Origin: a virus
Length of the DNA stretch: 23,729 bases
Virus record (IMG/VR): IMGVR_UViG_3300025013_000119
Span: 1-23,729 of that record
Strand: one strand, 5' to 3'
The notes under the pieces: model-generated
Database searches by the model: none
Seen by the model: only the letters and a program-made list of their open reading frames with translations
What the model was told of the DNA's origin: nothing
Shown: piece after piece, positions 15,707 through 21,905 of the stretch
Layout: each line of letters opens with the position of its first letter
Position numbering within the stretch: position 1 is the first letter of the stretch
Made by a program: the position numbers and the translations under genes

Positions 15707-16501
15707 AACTAGATATTGTTTGTTGATAATGCCTTTTGTGGGGTCACCGACCACGCAGGAATTGACCCAAATATTGCCGTTTTGAAGCCGCCGAATGTGA
15801 CCCCGGCGAAGATGTTGCTTCGGAGAAGCATGTGTTTGTGGGCTGCTGTCAGATTTGGCATGGCATGCAGTGCGCGAATTAATCACAAGCATTTTGGTTT
15901 CATAAAAAGGGAGCTTGCCAGATTTCACCCGTTTAACGTTGGCTGGAGAAGCTTCTTGGAAATTGATAGTGGACACGTTTCGGCAAGAAAGAGCCTCTAA
16001 TAACTCAAATAAGTTGCACATTGACCCTGCAACCTGAGTATCGAGGGTGATGGTATAATTATTATCTTGTAAAGAAACACAATCCATGTATCTCGTATGA
16101 AAGCACGATAAGACATCAGACACTGAAAATGATTTTAGTTTATCAACTATTGCAACTGCGGGGACTATAAACCAGTTTTCGCCTTCTCCATGGATAGTAT
16201 GCACAAATATCTTTTCATCATCTGAATCAATAAATATCACCTTCTTTATTTTGTATCCAGTCTTTGAAAGAGCCAAAAATTCAATAGTGAACGAAGAAAA
16301 AGGGAGTTCCAGCGGCAAATCATTTAGACCTTTGAAATGGTCATCCATAATTTTCCCTGAATCTGGCATAACAAAATGAACAGCTTCCCCGAGCAACTTG
16401 CATATAAGTTCAACAGGTTTGGCCATACGGGGTGACACGTTCGGCAAAGTGTTTATCAGCCCCTTTTGTGCCTGTGCCACATAATTTTTTGCTGTTATCA
16501 T
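15701..16501 (-). CDS. AT-rich hypothetical accessory protein (266 aa)
   Basis: Not recognised with certainty. The first 200 residues look like a globular domain of mixed strands and helices (for example KIKKVIFIDSDDEKIFVHTI and YTITLDTQVAGSMCNLFELL). The C-terminal part has the motif HLRRGHIRRLQNGNIWVNSC followed by VVGDPTKGIINKQYLV (about 231-265), which recurs at the end of many uncharacterised phage and plasmid proteins. The coding sequence is visibly richer in A and T than its neighbours, a sign of separate origin. CGGAG lies seven bases before the ATG at 16501. Its TAA stop is part of a GTATAAC box, consistent with a cassette-borne gene. Confidence 0.7.
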   Translation of the reverse strand: MITAKNYVAQAQKGLINTLPNVSPRMAKPVELICKLLGEAVHFVMPDSGKIMDDHFKGLNDLPLELPFSSFTIEFLALSKTGYKIKKVIFIDSDDEKIFVHTIHGEGENWFIVPAVAIVDKLKSFSVSDVLSCFHTRYMDCVSLQDNNYTITLDTQVAGSMCNLFELLEALSCRNVSTINFQEASPANVKRVKSGKLPFYETKMLVINSRTACHAKSDSSPQTHASPKQHLRRGHIRRLQNGNIWVNSCVVGDPTKGIINKQYLVV

Positions 16502-16520
16502 GATGGATCTCCGAAATATG

Positions 16521-16536
16521 TAACGGTTAACCGTTA
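16521..16536. repeat. 16-bp perfect palindrome between two accessory genes
   Basis: TAACGGTTAACCGTTA is its own reverse complement. It lies in the 43-base gap between the 83-aa gene stop and the 266-aa gene start and overlaps GTTTAAC and GTTAACC boxes of the type seen at the cassette boundaries. It may be an operator or a collapsed recombination site. Too small to fold into an attC. Confidence 0.6.
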
Positions 16537-16544
16537 AACCGGGC

Positions 16545-16796
16545 TCAGCCGGCTTTCCTCACATCCAGTTCGTTACCCCACCGTGCGCCAGTCTCTATGC
16601 CGAGCCGATCTGCCATTTCAAGCACGCCTCTCATGGCGTGGTCTGCCGGTGTTAGCGGGCCGTCCTGCTCATAACTGTCCAGAGGTAACCCATTGGCAAT
16701 GCGGATCTGTTTGATTGTGTACGTGACTGACAGGGCGATGAAATTCAGCGCGTCCTGGTCAATGAGAAATCCTTTCGTCGGGGCATGGTATCTCAT
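16545..16796 (-). CDS. Hypothetical phage protein (83 aa)
   Basis: Not recognised. The protein is mostly helical (DQDALNFIALSVTYTIKQIR, then PLTPADHAMRGVLEMADRLG) with no catalytic motif or membrane segment. Its ATG at 16796 overlaps the stop of the DUF1599-like gene by four bases (ATGA), so the two are translated together. It stops with TGA just before the palindrome at 16521-16536. Confidence 0.65.
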   Translation of the reverse strand: MRYHAPTKGFLIDQDALNFIALSVTYTIKQIRIANGLPLDSYEQDGPLTPADHAMRGVLEMADRLGIETGARWGNELDVRKAG

Positions 16797-17077
16797 CGGC
16801 GCAGCTCCGAGCGGAACGCACCAAGGATGCCGTAACCTGCGATGTCACGATAAGGCGACTCGCCCAGGGCGTCCCTATCTGTCGCAATACGGAACAGCTT
16901 GTCTACGATCCGGACGATGCAAAGCGCGTCGTCAATCTGGTCCGGTCCGATACCCTTAGGGTACAGGATTCGGAGCACGTCGCCGGACCTGCCGAAACTG
17001 TCGCCGTATGCAGCCTGTTTTTCTTCCACCAACAGGCCAATCTGCTCACCTATCACCGAATAAGGCATCTGTTCCAC
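16793..17077 (-). CDS. DUF1599-like / nucleotide-modification-associated small protein (94 aa)
   Basis: The start is taken as GTG at 17077 with GGAGG seven bases upstream; the longer frame from 17173 runs through a hairpin region and lacks a ribosome site. The protein has the pattern EKQAAYGDSFGRSGDVLRIL, then IDDALCIVRIVDKLFRIATD and ALGESPYRDIAGYGIL, found in a phage family (DUF1599-like) related in layout to all-alpha MazG-type nucleotide hydrolases. The conserved Tyr-Gly-Asp-Ser, Arg-Asp-Lys and Glu-Ser-Pro-x-x-Asp positions are all present. The substrate is unknown. It is coupled to the 83-aa gene downstream. Confidence 0.65.
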   Translation of the reverse strand: MEQMPYSVIGEQIGLLVEEKQAAYGDSFGRSGDVLRILYPKGIGPDQIDDALCIVRIVDKLFRIATDRDALGESPYRDIAGYGILGAFRSELRR

Positions 17078-17092
17078 TATCCCACCTCCATG

Positions 17093-17182
17093 GCTTAACC
17101 AGTGGTCCCACCCGCCAAGATGTCTAAAAAATGCAAAAATGCCTAAAAAAGTCAGCGGCGGGCGACCCGCCATCCGTTACCC
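17093..17182. other. Possible third attC-like boundary
   Basis: GCTTAAC (17093-17099) and GTTACCC (17176-17182) bracket an 90-bp span in which CCCGCC (17111-17116) can pair with GGCGGG (17157-17162) around an AT-rich loop containing repeated AAAAA blocks. On the minus strand the 115-aa gene stops in GGGTAAC and the next gene starts 16 bases after GTTAAGC. Pairing is incomplete, and GGCGGG/CCCGCC also forms a local hairpin (17157-17171) followed by TTTTTT, so an ordinary terminator is an alternative. Confidence 0.35.
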
Positions 17183-17524
17183 CGCCGTCCCAGCTATCAA
17201 CCCAGCCAGCCGCCGATCCGCCGCTTGAAGCGGCAGCGGGGGAGGGGAGGGGAGAGCTTGCAACGCGGATTTGATCTCGGCGCGGATGATGTTCAACTCC
17301 GTGGCCAGCGGCCGGACCGTGGGCGACAGCGCCCGCAGTAGTATCGTGTCGGTCGGGCAGGATGGTATCCCCAGCCCCTCCGACTCACCGTAGCAATGCA
17401 TTGTCGCCAAGTTCACAAAACCGGCACTGGTGCAACGTCCCTTTATCTGTGCCGAAAAATCAGCATGGGCGATGTTCCGGCCGAACAGGTAAATATCCAG
17501 ATGGTCCTTCACGATGTATTTCAT
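17177..17524 (-). CDS. Hypothetical protein (115 aa)
   Basis: Not recognised. The start is set at the ATG at 17524 (MKYIVKDHLDIYLFGRNIAH), which has a GGAGGGG site upstream; a further ATG seven codons earlier is worse placed. Residues 1-65 are strand-rich with two cysteines (C30, C43 region); residues 70-115 are a helix followed by a Pro-rich segment (ALPSPPPLPLQAADRR). It stops in GGGTAAC, at the edge of the possible attC-like span. No membrane segment or catalytic motif is seen. Confidence 0.6.
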   Translation of the reverse strand: MKYIVKDHLDIYLFGRNIAHADFSAQIKGRCTSAGFVNLATMHCYGESEGLGIPSCPTDTILLRALSPTVRPLATELNIIRAEIKSALQALPSPPPLPLQAADRRLAGLIAGTAG

Positions 17525-17555
17525 CCCCCTTACCCCTCCTTCCAAGTCCCTCAGG

Positions 17556-17762
17556 TTATCCCTTCACCACGAACAGCATCGGCTGGACCACCGGCTCCTG
17601 GATCTGCTTTACAGCTTCGGCATCGACATGAAGCGTGCAGTTCTCAGCCAGATTATCGATGAGCGAGATATCAATCCTTCTCACCCTGAAAACCATCTCC
17701 CGGCAAAACGATTTGAGTATTTCGCAGTTGCTGAAGCAATAGCAGTCCTCGCAGGTTTTCAT
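17556..17762 (-). CDS. Small Cys-rich protein (68 aa)
   Basis: Not recognised. The N-terminus MKTCEDCYCFSNCEILKSFC has six cysteines in twenty residues (C4, C7, C9, C13, C20), suggesting a metal-binding knuckle, followed by a strand/helix part without cysteines except C42. The ATG at 17762 lies 19 bases after the upstream stop, with a GGGGGAA site. It belongs to the run of small metal-binding proteins in this region (17782-18063 and 19277-19405 are others). Confidence 0.6.
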   Translation of the reverse strand: MKTCEDCYCFSNCEILKSFCREMVFRVRRIDISLIDNLAENCTLHVDAEAVKQIQEPVVQPMLFVVKG

Positions 17763-17781
17763 TCACCGGTTCCCCCGACCG

Positions 17782-18063
17782 TTACCCGGTCATCCTCGCT
17801 TCCTTGTCCAGCTGGACCATCTGTACCAGGAGCTGATTCCGCTTCTCGGCGAGCATCTGCAGTCTTGCTTCCCGCGCCCTCACCAGGTTGGTCGCCCCGC
17901 TGGCATAGGAGCGATCCTTCTCAAGCGGCGGCACCTCAGGCATGAACACCGGCCTTTCATCCCAGATGTGCATGCCGCAGTTGAGACACCGGTTGCTCCC
18001 GACGTCCCCCTCTAAAAAAGGATCCTCGTGAATCATCCGGCCGCTGCACTTAGGACATTCCAT
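17782..18063 (-). CDS. Zinc-ribbon protein (93 aa)
   Basis: The start is set at the ATG at 18063 (MECPKCSGRMIHEDPF), with GGAGG ten bases upstream; the longer frame from 18138 begins inside the upstream gene and reads unlike a protein. Two CxxC pairs (CPKC at 3-6 and CLNC about 27-30) form a classical zinc ribbon. The C-terminal 45 residues are a charged helix (ATNLVRAREARLQMLAEKRN, then QLLVQMVQLDKEAR), probably coiled coil. Such small phage proteins often regulate transcription or bind nucleic acid, but no partner is identifiable. It overlaps the MazG-like gene by 14 bases. Confidence 0.7.
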   Translation of the reverse strand: MECPKCSGRMIHEDPFLEGDVGSNRCLNCGMHIWDERPVFMPEVPPLEKDRSYASGATNLVRAREARLQMLAEKRNQLLVQMVQLDKEARMTG

Positions 18064-18406
18064 CGGCCGCCCCCTCCAAAACGTAGTACCCGCGCAGCTC
18101 GTTCTTCCCCTCGACCTCGTTGAAAACCCCCTGGACATAGGACTTCCCGCGCGTCCGCTCCAAGATCCTCCAAAACGTCTCCAGCGAGTGGGTCAGGTCC
18201 GCCATCTCGTGGGCGATGTCATCGTAAGGGACGCTCGTATCAAGGCATGCCTCCTGGACCTCTATCACCTCGCTCATCACGTGGTCCAGCTGCTTGCCGC
18301 CGGTGTTCTGCAGCGAGAAAATCGTCTGGGGGAAATTGTAAAGCGGCCTCTTGCTCCACCCCCGCTTGATGCGCCCCCCCGGCCGGGCAGGTCTCTTGTT
18401 TGTCAT
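18050..18406 (-). CDS. MazG-like nucleotide pyrophosphohydrolase
   Basis: A 118-aa protein with the all-alpha NTP pyrophosphatase signature: E46-x2-E49 (MSEVIEVQEA), then E67-x2-D70 (AHEMADLTHSLETFWRIL), the four acidic residues that hold magnesium. MazG-type enzymes hydrolyse nucleoside triphosphates, and phage versions may adjust the host nucleotide or alarmone pool. The N-terminus (1-25) is basic and disordered, and residues 90-118 form a short extra tail. The ATG at 18406 overlaps the previous stop by four bases. The specific substrate cannot be predicted. Confidence 0.72.
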   Translation of the reverse strand: MTNKRPARPGGRIKRGWSKRPLYNFPQTIFSLQNTGGKQLDHVMSEVIEVQEACLDTSVPYDDIAHEMADLTHSLETFWRILERTRGKSYVQGVFNEVEGKNELRGYYVLEGAADGMS

Positions 18407-18696
18407 GCCGCCTCCCTTTGCCGCAGGTAAGCGGCATACTGTTTAATGATCTGCAGCACCGCAGTGCCCCATTCAGTGCTGATCTTCTTGAATTCCGCTA
18501 CCTGCCTGTTCAGCCAAAGCTCGTTGGCTTCCTTTTCCAAGGCGTCGTACTGCCGGGCCAGCTCAGGCGCATGCTCCCGCGCCCAGATGAAAGGCGCCGT
18601 CCAGTCCAGAAGCGCCTCCGGCCACTTGTCGCCGGCCACAACATTGATCCTGTTGAGCAGCGCCAGGTAATGGGCCTCGCAGCCGACGGCTATCAC
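18403..18696 (-). CDS. Hypothetical helical protein (97 aa)
   Basis: The start is set at GTG 18696, overlapping the stop of the OB-fold gene as GTGA; the longer frame upstream lies inside that gene and reads as low-complexity Gly/Arg. The protein is helical and Trp-rich (AGDKWPEALLDWTAPFIWAR, then LARQYDALEKEANELWLNRQ). No motif was recognised. It is the middle gene of a tightly coupled series, with four-base overlaps on both sides, between the OB-fold and MazG-like genes. Confidence 0.6.
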   Translation of the reverse strand: MIAVGCEAHYLALLNRINVVAGDKWPEALLDWTAPFIWAREHAPELARQYDALEKEANELWLNRQVAEFKKISTEWGTAVLQIIKQYAAYLRQREAA

Positions 18697-19280
18697 AGCA
18701 CCCTCAGTTGGTGCACGTGGGCGCGGATCGGGCCGGAGGAGCCGCCGAACTCGTCTTCCGTCTCCGCCTGGCGGACATATCCCTTCGCCTCGATGAATTG
18801 CCCCGGCCTCACCTCGTCCAGGAGCAGCTCCCCCCCGCACCAGAGCTCGAAGACCTCCTCGGGGTTTTCGGGCCGCTTCACCTTCAGCAGCAACCTCTGC
18901 CCGCCGTCCTTCGTCCCGGAGGCGATGTCCACCAGGCCACGAAGGATGAACACCGCACGAGGGTCAACCGTCTCCCGGACCTCGAAAGAGAAGACGGTGA
19001 AGTTCGACAGCCATTCGTTGCGCTCGTTCTTGTACTGCCCGTAAAACCCCCTCATGTAGAAGGCGGCGCCCGGGCTGGTCCGGTGAGCGGCAAGAAAGTC
19101 CACGCAGGCCTCGGCCCCCCAGATCCGGCAGTAGGCGTGCACGCTGCCCGACCTGGAGCCGGAGACGTTGACCTTCAAGGAGAGGAAGTCCTTCCTCCCC
19201 TCCGAGACCTTCTTCTCGACCTCCAGCACCCTGCCGAAGACGTTGCCGCTGTTGAAATGCTTCTGTGCCGTCCCGGTCAT
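18693..19280 (-). CDS. Tandem OB-fold protein, probable single-stranded DNA-binding protein
   Basis: The start is the ATG at 19280 (MTGTAQKHFNSGNVFGRVLE), which overlaps the preceding stop as ATGA; an ATG six codons earlier has no ribosome site. The 195-aa protein has two similar beta-barrel-like parts: about 10-95 (FGRVLEVEKKVSEGRKDFLS to LSNFTVFSFEV) and about 100-195 (FILRGLVDIASGTKDGGQRL to IRAHVHQLRVL). Both show the strand pattern and aromatic residues of OB folds, as in phage SSB-like proteins. A part in replication or recombination is likely. Family assignment is by fold pattern only. Confidence 0.6.
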   Translation of the reverse strand: MTGTAQKHFNSGNVFGRVLEVEKKVSEGRKDFLSLKVNVSGSRSGSVHAYCRIWGAEACVDFLAAHRTSPGAAFYMRGFYGQYKNERNEWLSNFTVFSFEVRETVDPRAVFILRGLVDIASGTKDGGQRLLLKVKRPENPEEVFELWCGGELLLDEVRPGQFIEAKGYVRQAETEDEFGGSSGPIRAHVHQLRVL

Positions 19281-19405
19281 GGCTTTTTGGCCTCCCATTT
19301 TGGAAAGTAACTGTCATGGGAGGATGAGCTCGTGCACTCCCGGCAAGGCTCGTCCTCGGGCTTCGTGGAACCGTGGGCGCACGTGGCGCAGTTATTACCC
19401 GGCAT
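19277..19405 (-). CDS. Zinc-ribbon microprotein (42 aa)
   Basis: A short gene missed by length cut-offs. The ATG at 19405 has GAGGAG nine bases upstream, inside the end of the previous gene (11-base overlap), and the TGA overlaps the OB-fold gene start as ATGA. The protein (MPGNNCATCAHGSTKPEDEP, then CRECTSSSSHDSYFPKWEAK) has two CxxC pairs spaced eleven residues apart and a conserved-looking W near the end. Microproteins of this type are frequent in phage accessory regions; no role is known. Confidence 0.7.
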   Translation of the reverse strand: MPGNNCATCAHGSTKPEDEPCRECTSSSSHDSYFPKWEAKKP

Positions 19406-19709
19406 CAGCTGTCTCCTCCTCGGGCAAATTCAACTTCCGCTGGAAATCTTCTATCGATGACAGCAGCTTCTGCGCAGCCGAGACCCCCTTCTCAATGGCT
19501 TCGGCTACCGCAGCTTCCCTGGTGTCGCCATGCCCTTGGACCAGGCCAATTGATGACGGCTTGTCCAGATCGATGGACGCGTGATAGGTCACCACCCGGC
19601 AGTACTCAGTAGGCGGATTGATATACATCCTCCCGACCTTTTCGCCGCAGACGATGATATCTTCCTCGGTCCTTTCTTTAGGTGCGGGGTCTCCAAATTT
19701 AAGTCCCAT
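19395..19709 (-). CDS. Hypothetical phage protein (104 aa)
   Basis: Not recognised. The first 30 residues (MGLKFGDPAPKERTEEDIIV, CGEKVGRMYINPP) are followed by a strand-rich segment (EYCRVVTYHASIDLDKPSSI, GLVQGHGDTR) and a long C-terminal helix (EAAVAEAIEKGVSAAQKLLS). GGAGAAACGTC precedes the ATG at 19709. It follows the minimal recombinase and overlaps the zinc-ribbon microprotein. The strand-strand-helix order resembles small DNA- or RNA-binding folds, but there is no specific evidence. Confidence 0.6.
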   Translation of the reverse strand: MGLKFGDPAPKERTEEDIIVCGEKVGRMYINPPTEYCRVVTYHASIDLDKPSSIGLVQGHGDTREAAVAEAIEKGVSAAQKLLSSIEDFQRKLNLPEEETADAG

Positions 19710-19732
19710 GACGTTTCTCCTTTCCGGGGTGT

Positions 19733-20323
19733 TTACCCCAGTGCCTCGACCGCGTCGACCATCTCGTCCCAGGTTGCTTCAGTGTAAATCCCGGTCGACG
19801 CCAGCGAGGCGTGTCCGGCTATCTTCTGGATCGTGGTGAGAGCCACTCCGCGCTCCTGCATCCGCTTGAAGCACGAATGACGCAGGCTGTGCGCCGAATA
19901 GAGCGCCACCACCTCGCCGCCCTTGGTAGTCGTCAATCCTGCCCGGACCAGCCACCCTTCGACCAGGTCCTGCAGGCTCCTTTTGCTAAGCCTCCCGCCG
20001 TTGCGGGAAACGAAGAGGGGCGCGTCGTCCCGGATGCTCTCCTTCCAGGACAACTTGTCCCGGAACAATCCCTTGAGCGTCCGCTGCAGGTCCGCGCTCA
20101 CCGGGATGAAGCGCGCCTTGCCCCGTTTGGCGATCTCCGGCCGGACGTGCAGCTTCTCCTTGCCCCGCAGGTCCCCCACGTTCAGCCCCACCAGCTCCGC
20201 GGCGCGCAGGCCGGTACCGAGCAGCAGCTCGATGATCACCCGGTCCCGCTCCGCCTTCTTGCCCTTGATCTCCTTCACCGTCCGGAGCAGGGCCTTCTCC
20301 TCTTTGTCCGTCAGATACTTCAT
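19733..20323 (-). CDS. Minimal tyrosine recombinase (catalytic domain only)
   Basis: The start is the ATG at 20323 with GGAGG five bases upstream; the frame open above it crosses a terminator and is unlike protein. The 196 residues hold the entire active site: Arg40 (GTGLRAAEL), Lys66/69 (AKRGKARFIPV), H145-x2-R148 (SAHSLRHS), His171 (GHASLAST) and Tyr180. The N-terminal core-binding domain of ordinary integrases is absent. The length matches FimB/FimE-type recombinases, which invert short DNA segments, but a partner supplying DNA binding is also possible. No invertible segment was found nearby. It starts after the terminator at 20356-20411 and therefore may have its own promoter. Confidence 0.85.
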   Translation of the reverse strand: MKYLTDKEEKALLRTVKEIKGKKAERDRVIIELLLGTGLRAAELVGLNVGDLRGKEKLHVRPEIAKRGKARFIPVSADLQRTLKGLFRDKLSWKESIRDDAPLFVSRNGGRLSKRSLQDLVEGWLVRAGLTTTKGGEVVALYSAHSLRHSCFKRMQERGVALTTIQKIAGHASLASTGIYTEATWDEMVDAVEALG

Positions 20324-20355
20324 GATCGCCTCCATCATGTTTGAGCCCCGTTTAG

Positions 20356-20411
20356 AAAAATCCCCCTGGCCGCCGGCGGAGCGTTCCGGCAGGATGCCTC
20401 CCTGCCAGGGG
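20356..20411 (-). terminator. Rho-independent terminator of the early leftward operon
   Basis: On the minus strand CCCCTGGC (20411... to 20404 region) pairs perfectly with GCCAGGGG (20370-20363) over eight bases, with an inner CCGG-containing structure and a run of five Ts (20360-20356) shortly after. It lies 12 bases past the stop of the 75-aa membrane protein and before the minimal recombinase. Confidence 0.7.
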
Positions 20412-20423
20412 AAACTGGTGTGA

Positions 20424-20651
20424 CTATCGATACCACCTGGACACAATCTCCTGCCTGGTCTTGGCGGCCGGGTCATGTTGCGCGCCGTAGGCATCCTTGG
20501 GCATCTCCAAGCGCCCCTCGCGCAGACCCAGCTGGAGGCCGAGCACGAAGAAAACCAGGCCGAAAACGGAGAGGAGAAACACCTTGGTGAAAAGCTGTAG
20601 GTCCGCCTCTTCCTGCCCGTCATCATAGCGATTCGCCTTAAATGAATTCAC
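20424..20651 (-). CDS. Small single-pass membrane protein (75 aa)
   Basis: Starts at GTG 20651, overlapping the previous stop as GTGA, with AAGGGGG and GAAGG upstream. One transmembrane helix (LFTKVFLLSVFGLVFFVLGL, about 20-42) is followed by a charged tail (GLREGRLEMPKDAYGAQHDP, then AAKTRQEIVSRWYR). The N-terminus is short and polar. The function is unknown; small membrane proteins in phage early operons are sometimes superinfection-exclusion or host-takeover factors, which is only a suggestion. It is the last gene before the terminator. Confidence 0.7.
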   Translation of the reverse strand: MNSFKANRYDDGQEEADLQLFTKVFLLSVFGLVFFVLGLQLGLREGRLEMPKDAYGAQHDPAAKTRQEIVSRWYR

Positions 20652-20881
20652 GCCTTCACCCCCTTTTTGGGTCTGTTCAGTGCATTCCAGCGGTCTACCG
20701 CATGTAAAACGTTCTCAGCGGTGACTATCAGCAACAGGTCGTGCTCCGTCATCATCCTGCAGCCGGCTGGCGCTTCATAGGTTGTGGCCGCTTGCTGCGT
20801 CAACCGGATATCCCGTAACAGTGCATTCTGCTCCTGCAGCATTTTGTTTTGTGCTTCCAGCAGTAGCAGAGTGTTTCTCAT
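20648..20881 (-). CDS. Hypothetical coiled-coil protein (77 aa)
   Basis: Not recognised. The first 30 residues (MRNTLLLLEAQNKMLQEQNA, LLRDIRLTQQ) form a heptad-repeat helix. The rest (TYEAPAGCRMMTEHDLLLIV, TAENVLHAVDRWNALNRP) is a second helical unit. The ATG at 20881 overlaps the CII-like stop as ATGA and the stop overlaps the membrane-protein start, so the three genes are coupled. No DNA-binding or catalytic motif was seen. Confidence 0.6.
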   Translation of the reverse strand: MRNTLLLLEAQNKMLQEQNALLRDIRLTQQAATTYEAPAGCRMMTEHDLLLIVTAENVLHAVDRWNALNRPKKGVKA

Positions 20882-21342
20882 ATAGAAGCCTTCTTGACCT
20901 GCTTCAGGAAAAGCCCCAGTTGTGTGAAAAGATGCACCGCGTGCTTTTCGATTGCCTTACGCTCGCCCGGCGTAATGATGCCGTCCTCCAGCGCGTCCGC
21001 GGCCTCATGGATAACATGACCGAATTCGACAACGACCTTGTGCAATTGTTTTGAAATATCGACGAGATTCAGCGGGGCGTTTGGGAGAAAGAGAGGGACG
21101 AACTTGAAACGATCTCCCAGGTAGAAGACGGGCGACAGTGCCATCTCGGGAGGGTTGCCGAGCCGGAGAGACGTTTCCATGATGGTCTCTATCCGATCCA
21201 CCGGATTGAAGGCGCCCGAGTCGGTGAAGTCAACTGACGGCTCCTGCCATTTGCTGACCGTCGATACCGACAGGCCCAAGCCCTTGGCGTGGGCCGCAGT
21301 CTTGCGGTTGATGGCGATTGACAACGCCTCGTAGCTTTCCAT
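20878..21342 (-). CDS. CII-like phage regulatory protein
   Basis: The start is the ATG at 21342 (MESYEALSIAINRKTAAHAK), preceded by GGGGAGGG; an alternative eight codons earlier has no site. The 154-aa protein begins with a helix-turn-helix, AAHAKGLGLSVSTVSKWQEPS (about residues 16-36), followed by GAFNPVDRIETIMETSLRLG, the pattern of the CII regulatory family of phages. The C-terminal half is helical (LHKVVVEFGHVIHEAADALE, then DGIITPGERKAIEKHAVHLF). Such proteins control the choice between lytic growth and lysogeny. It lies third in the early leftward operon and is coupled to the gene downstream. Confidence 0.75.
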   Translation of the reverse strand: MESYEALSIAINRKTAAHAKGLGLSVSTVSKWQEPSVDFTDSGAFNPVDRIETIMETSLRLGNPPEMALSPVFYLGDRFKFVPLFLPNAPLNLVDISKQLHKVVVEFGHVIHEAADALEDGIITPGERKAIEKHAVHLFTQLGLFLKQVKKASI

Positions 21343-21416
21343 CACACCCTCCCCAGTACAAAACACATTAAAAGTCGTAATTTAAAGATTGATCAGTATC
21401 AGGCAAACTGCACTAA

Positions 21417-21650
21417 TCAGGCTGCTATCCTGGACTTTTTGACTAAGCCTTCTTTCAACGCCTGTTCTGCGATCGCGACCGACGCAGGGCCGAGATCGCA
21501 AGGGGGGCGCAGCCCTGTAGCCAGCCCATACGCGGTTTTATAAGAGAAGCCATGCAACGCGCACCAGGCCCGTAAATTGGTACCCCGGCCTTTCAGAAGC
21601 GGGATCCACGATCCCCAGGAGTAAAGTTCATAAGGCTGTTTGGTTTCCAT
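21417..21650 (-). CDS. BcepMu gp16-like phage DNA-binding protein
   Basis: A 77-aa protein with the layout of the BcepMu gp16 phage-associated family: LKGRGTNLRAWCALHGFSYK, then TAYGLATGLRPPCDLGPASV and AIAEQALKEGL. The segment LRAWCALHGFSYKTAYGLATG (about 26-46) fits a helix-turn-helix. AGGAAA lies five bases before the ATG at 21650. These proteins are found in early regions of Mu-like and other phages, with presumed regulatory function. It lies between the small protein gene at 21820 and the CII-like gene. Confidence 0.65.
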   Translation of the reverse strand: METKQPYELYSWGSWIPLLKGRGTNLRAWCALHGFSYKTAYGLATGLRPPCDLGPASVAIAEQALKEGLVKKSRIAA

Positions 21651-21719
21651 TGGCTTTCCTTTATGGTTGTGCTAGTCTTAAGACCTTTTTTGAGTCCTTC
21701 ACAGAAGAGGAGACATCAC

Positions 21720-21905
21720 ATGGGTCAAGAAGCAAAACAGATGCGCGCCTACTGCCAGCAATTGATGCTGGAACTCCGCGATCCGAAGAACGCCCCCGCC
21801 GTCAAGCTTGAAACGATGGTCACGATGCTGGACCAGATTCAGAAGAGGCTGACTCTGTTAGAAGGTGCAACCCTGCAATCGCTTGAAGAAGAAGCGCAGA
21901 AATAG
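21720..21905 (+). CDS. Small helical protein on the opposite strand (61 aa)
   Basis: One of only three rightward genes. AGAGGAG lies eight bases before the ATG at 21720. The protein (MGQEAKQMRAYCQQLMLELR, then TMVTMLDQIQKRLTLLEGAT) is a plausible amphipathic helical protein; no family was recognised. Its last 86 bases run convergently over the 3' end of the leftward 90-aa gene, and the whole gene lies antisense to the early operon transcript. An upstream frame beginning at 21663 lacks a ribosome site and was not used. Confidence 0.5.
   Translation: MGQEAKQMRAYCQQLMLELRDPKNAPAVKLETMVTMLDQIQKRLTLLEGATLQSLEEEAQK

Noticed and set aside
16793-17173. Longer 126-codon version of the DUF1599-like gene
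   Set aside because: The extra 32 codons run through the possible attC-like hairpin region and have no ribosome site; GTG at 17077 has GGAGG at good distance.
19733-20626. 297-codon version of the minimal recombinase with an N-terminal extension
   Set aside because: The extension crosses a terminator and the end of another gene, is Ser/Arg/Cys-rich, and shows no core-binding domain; ATG at 20323 has a clear ribosome site.
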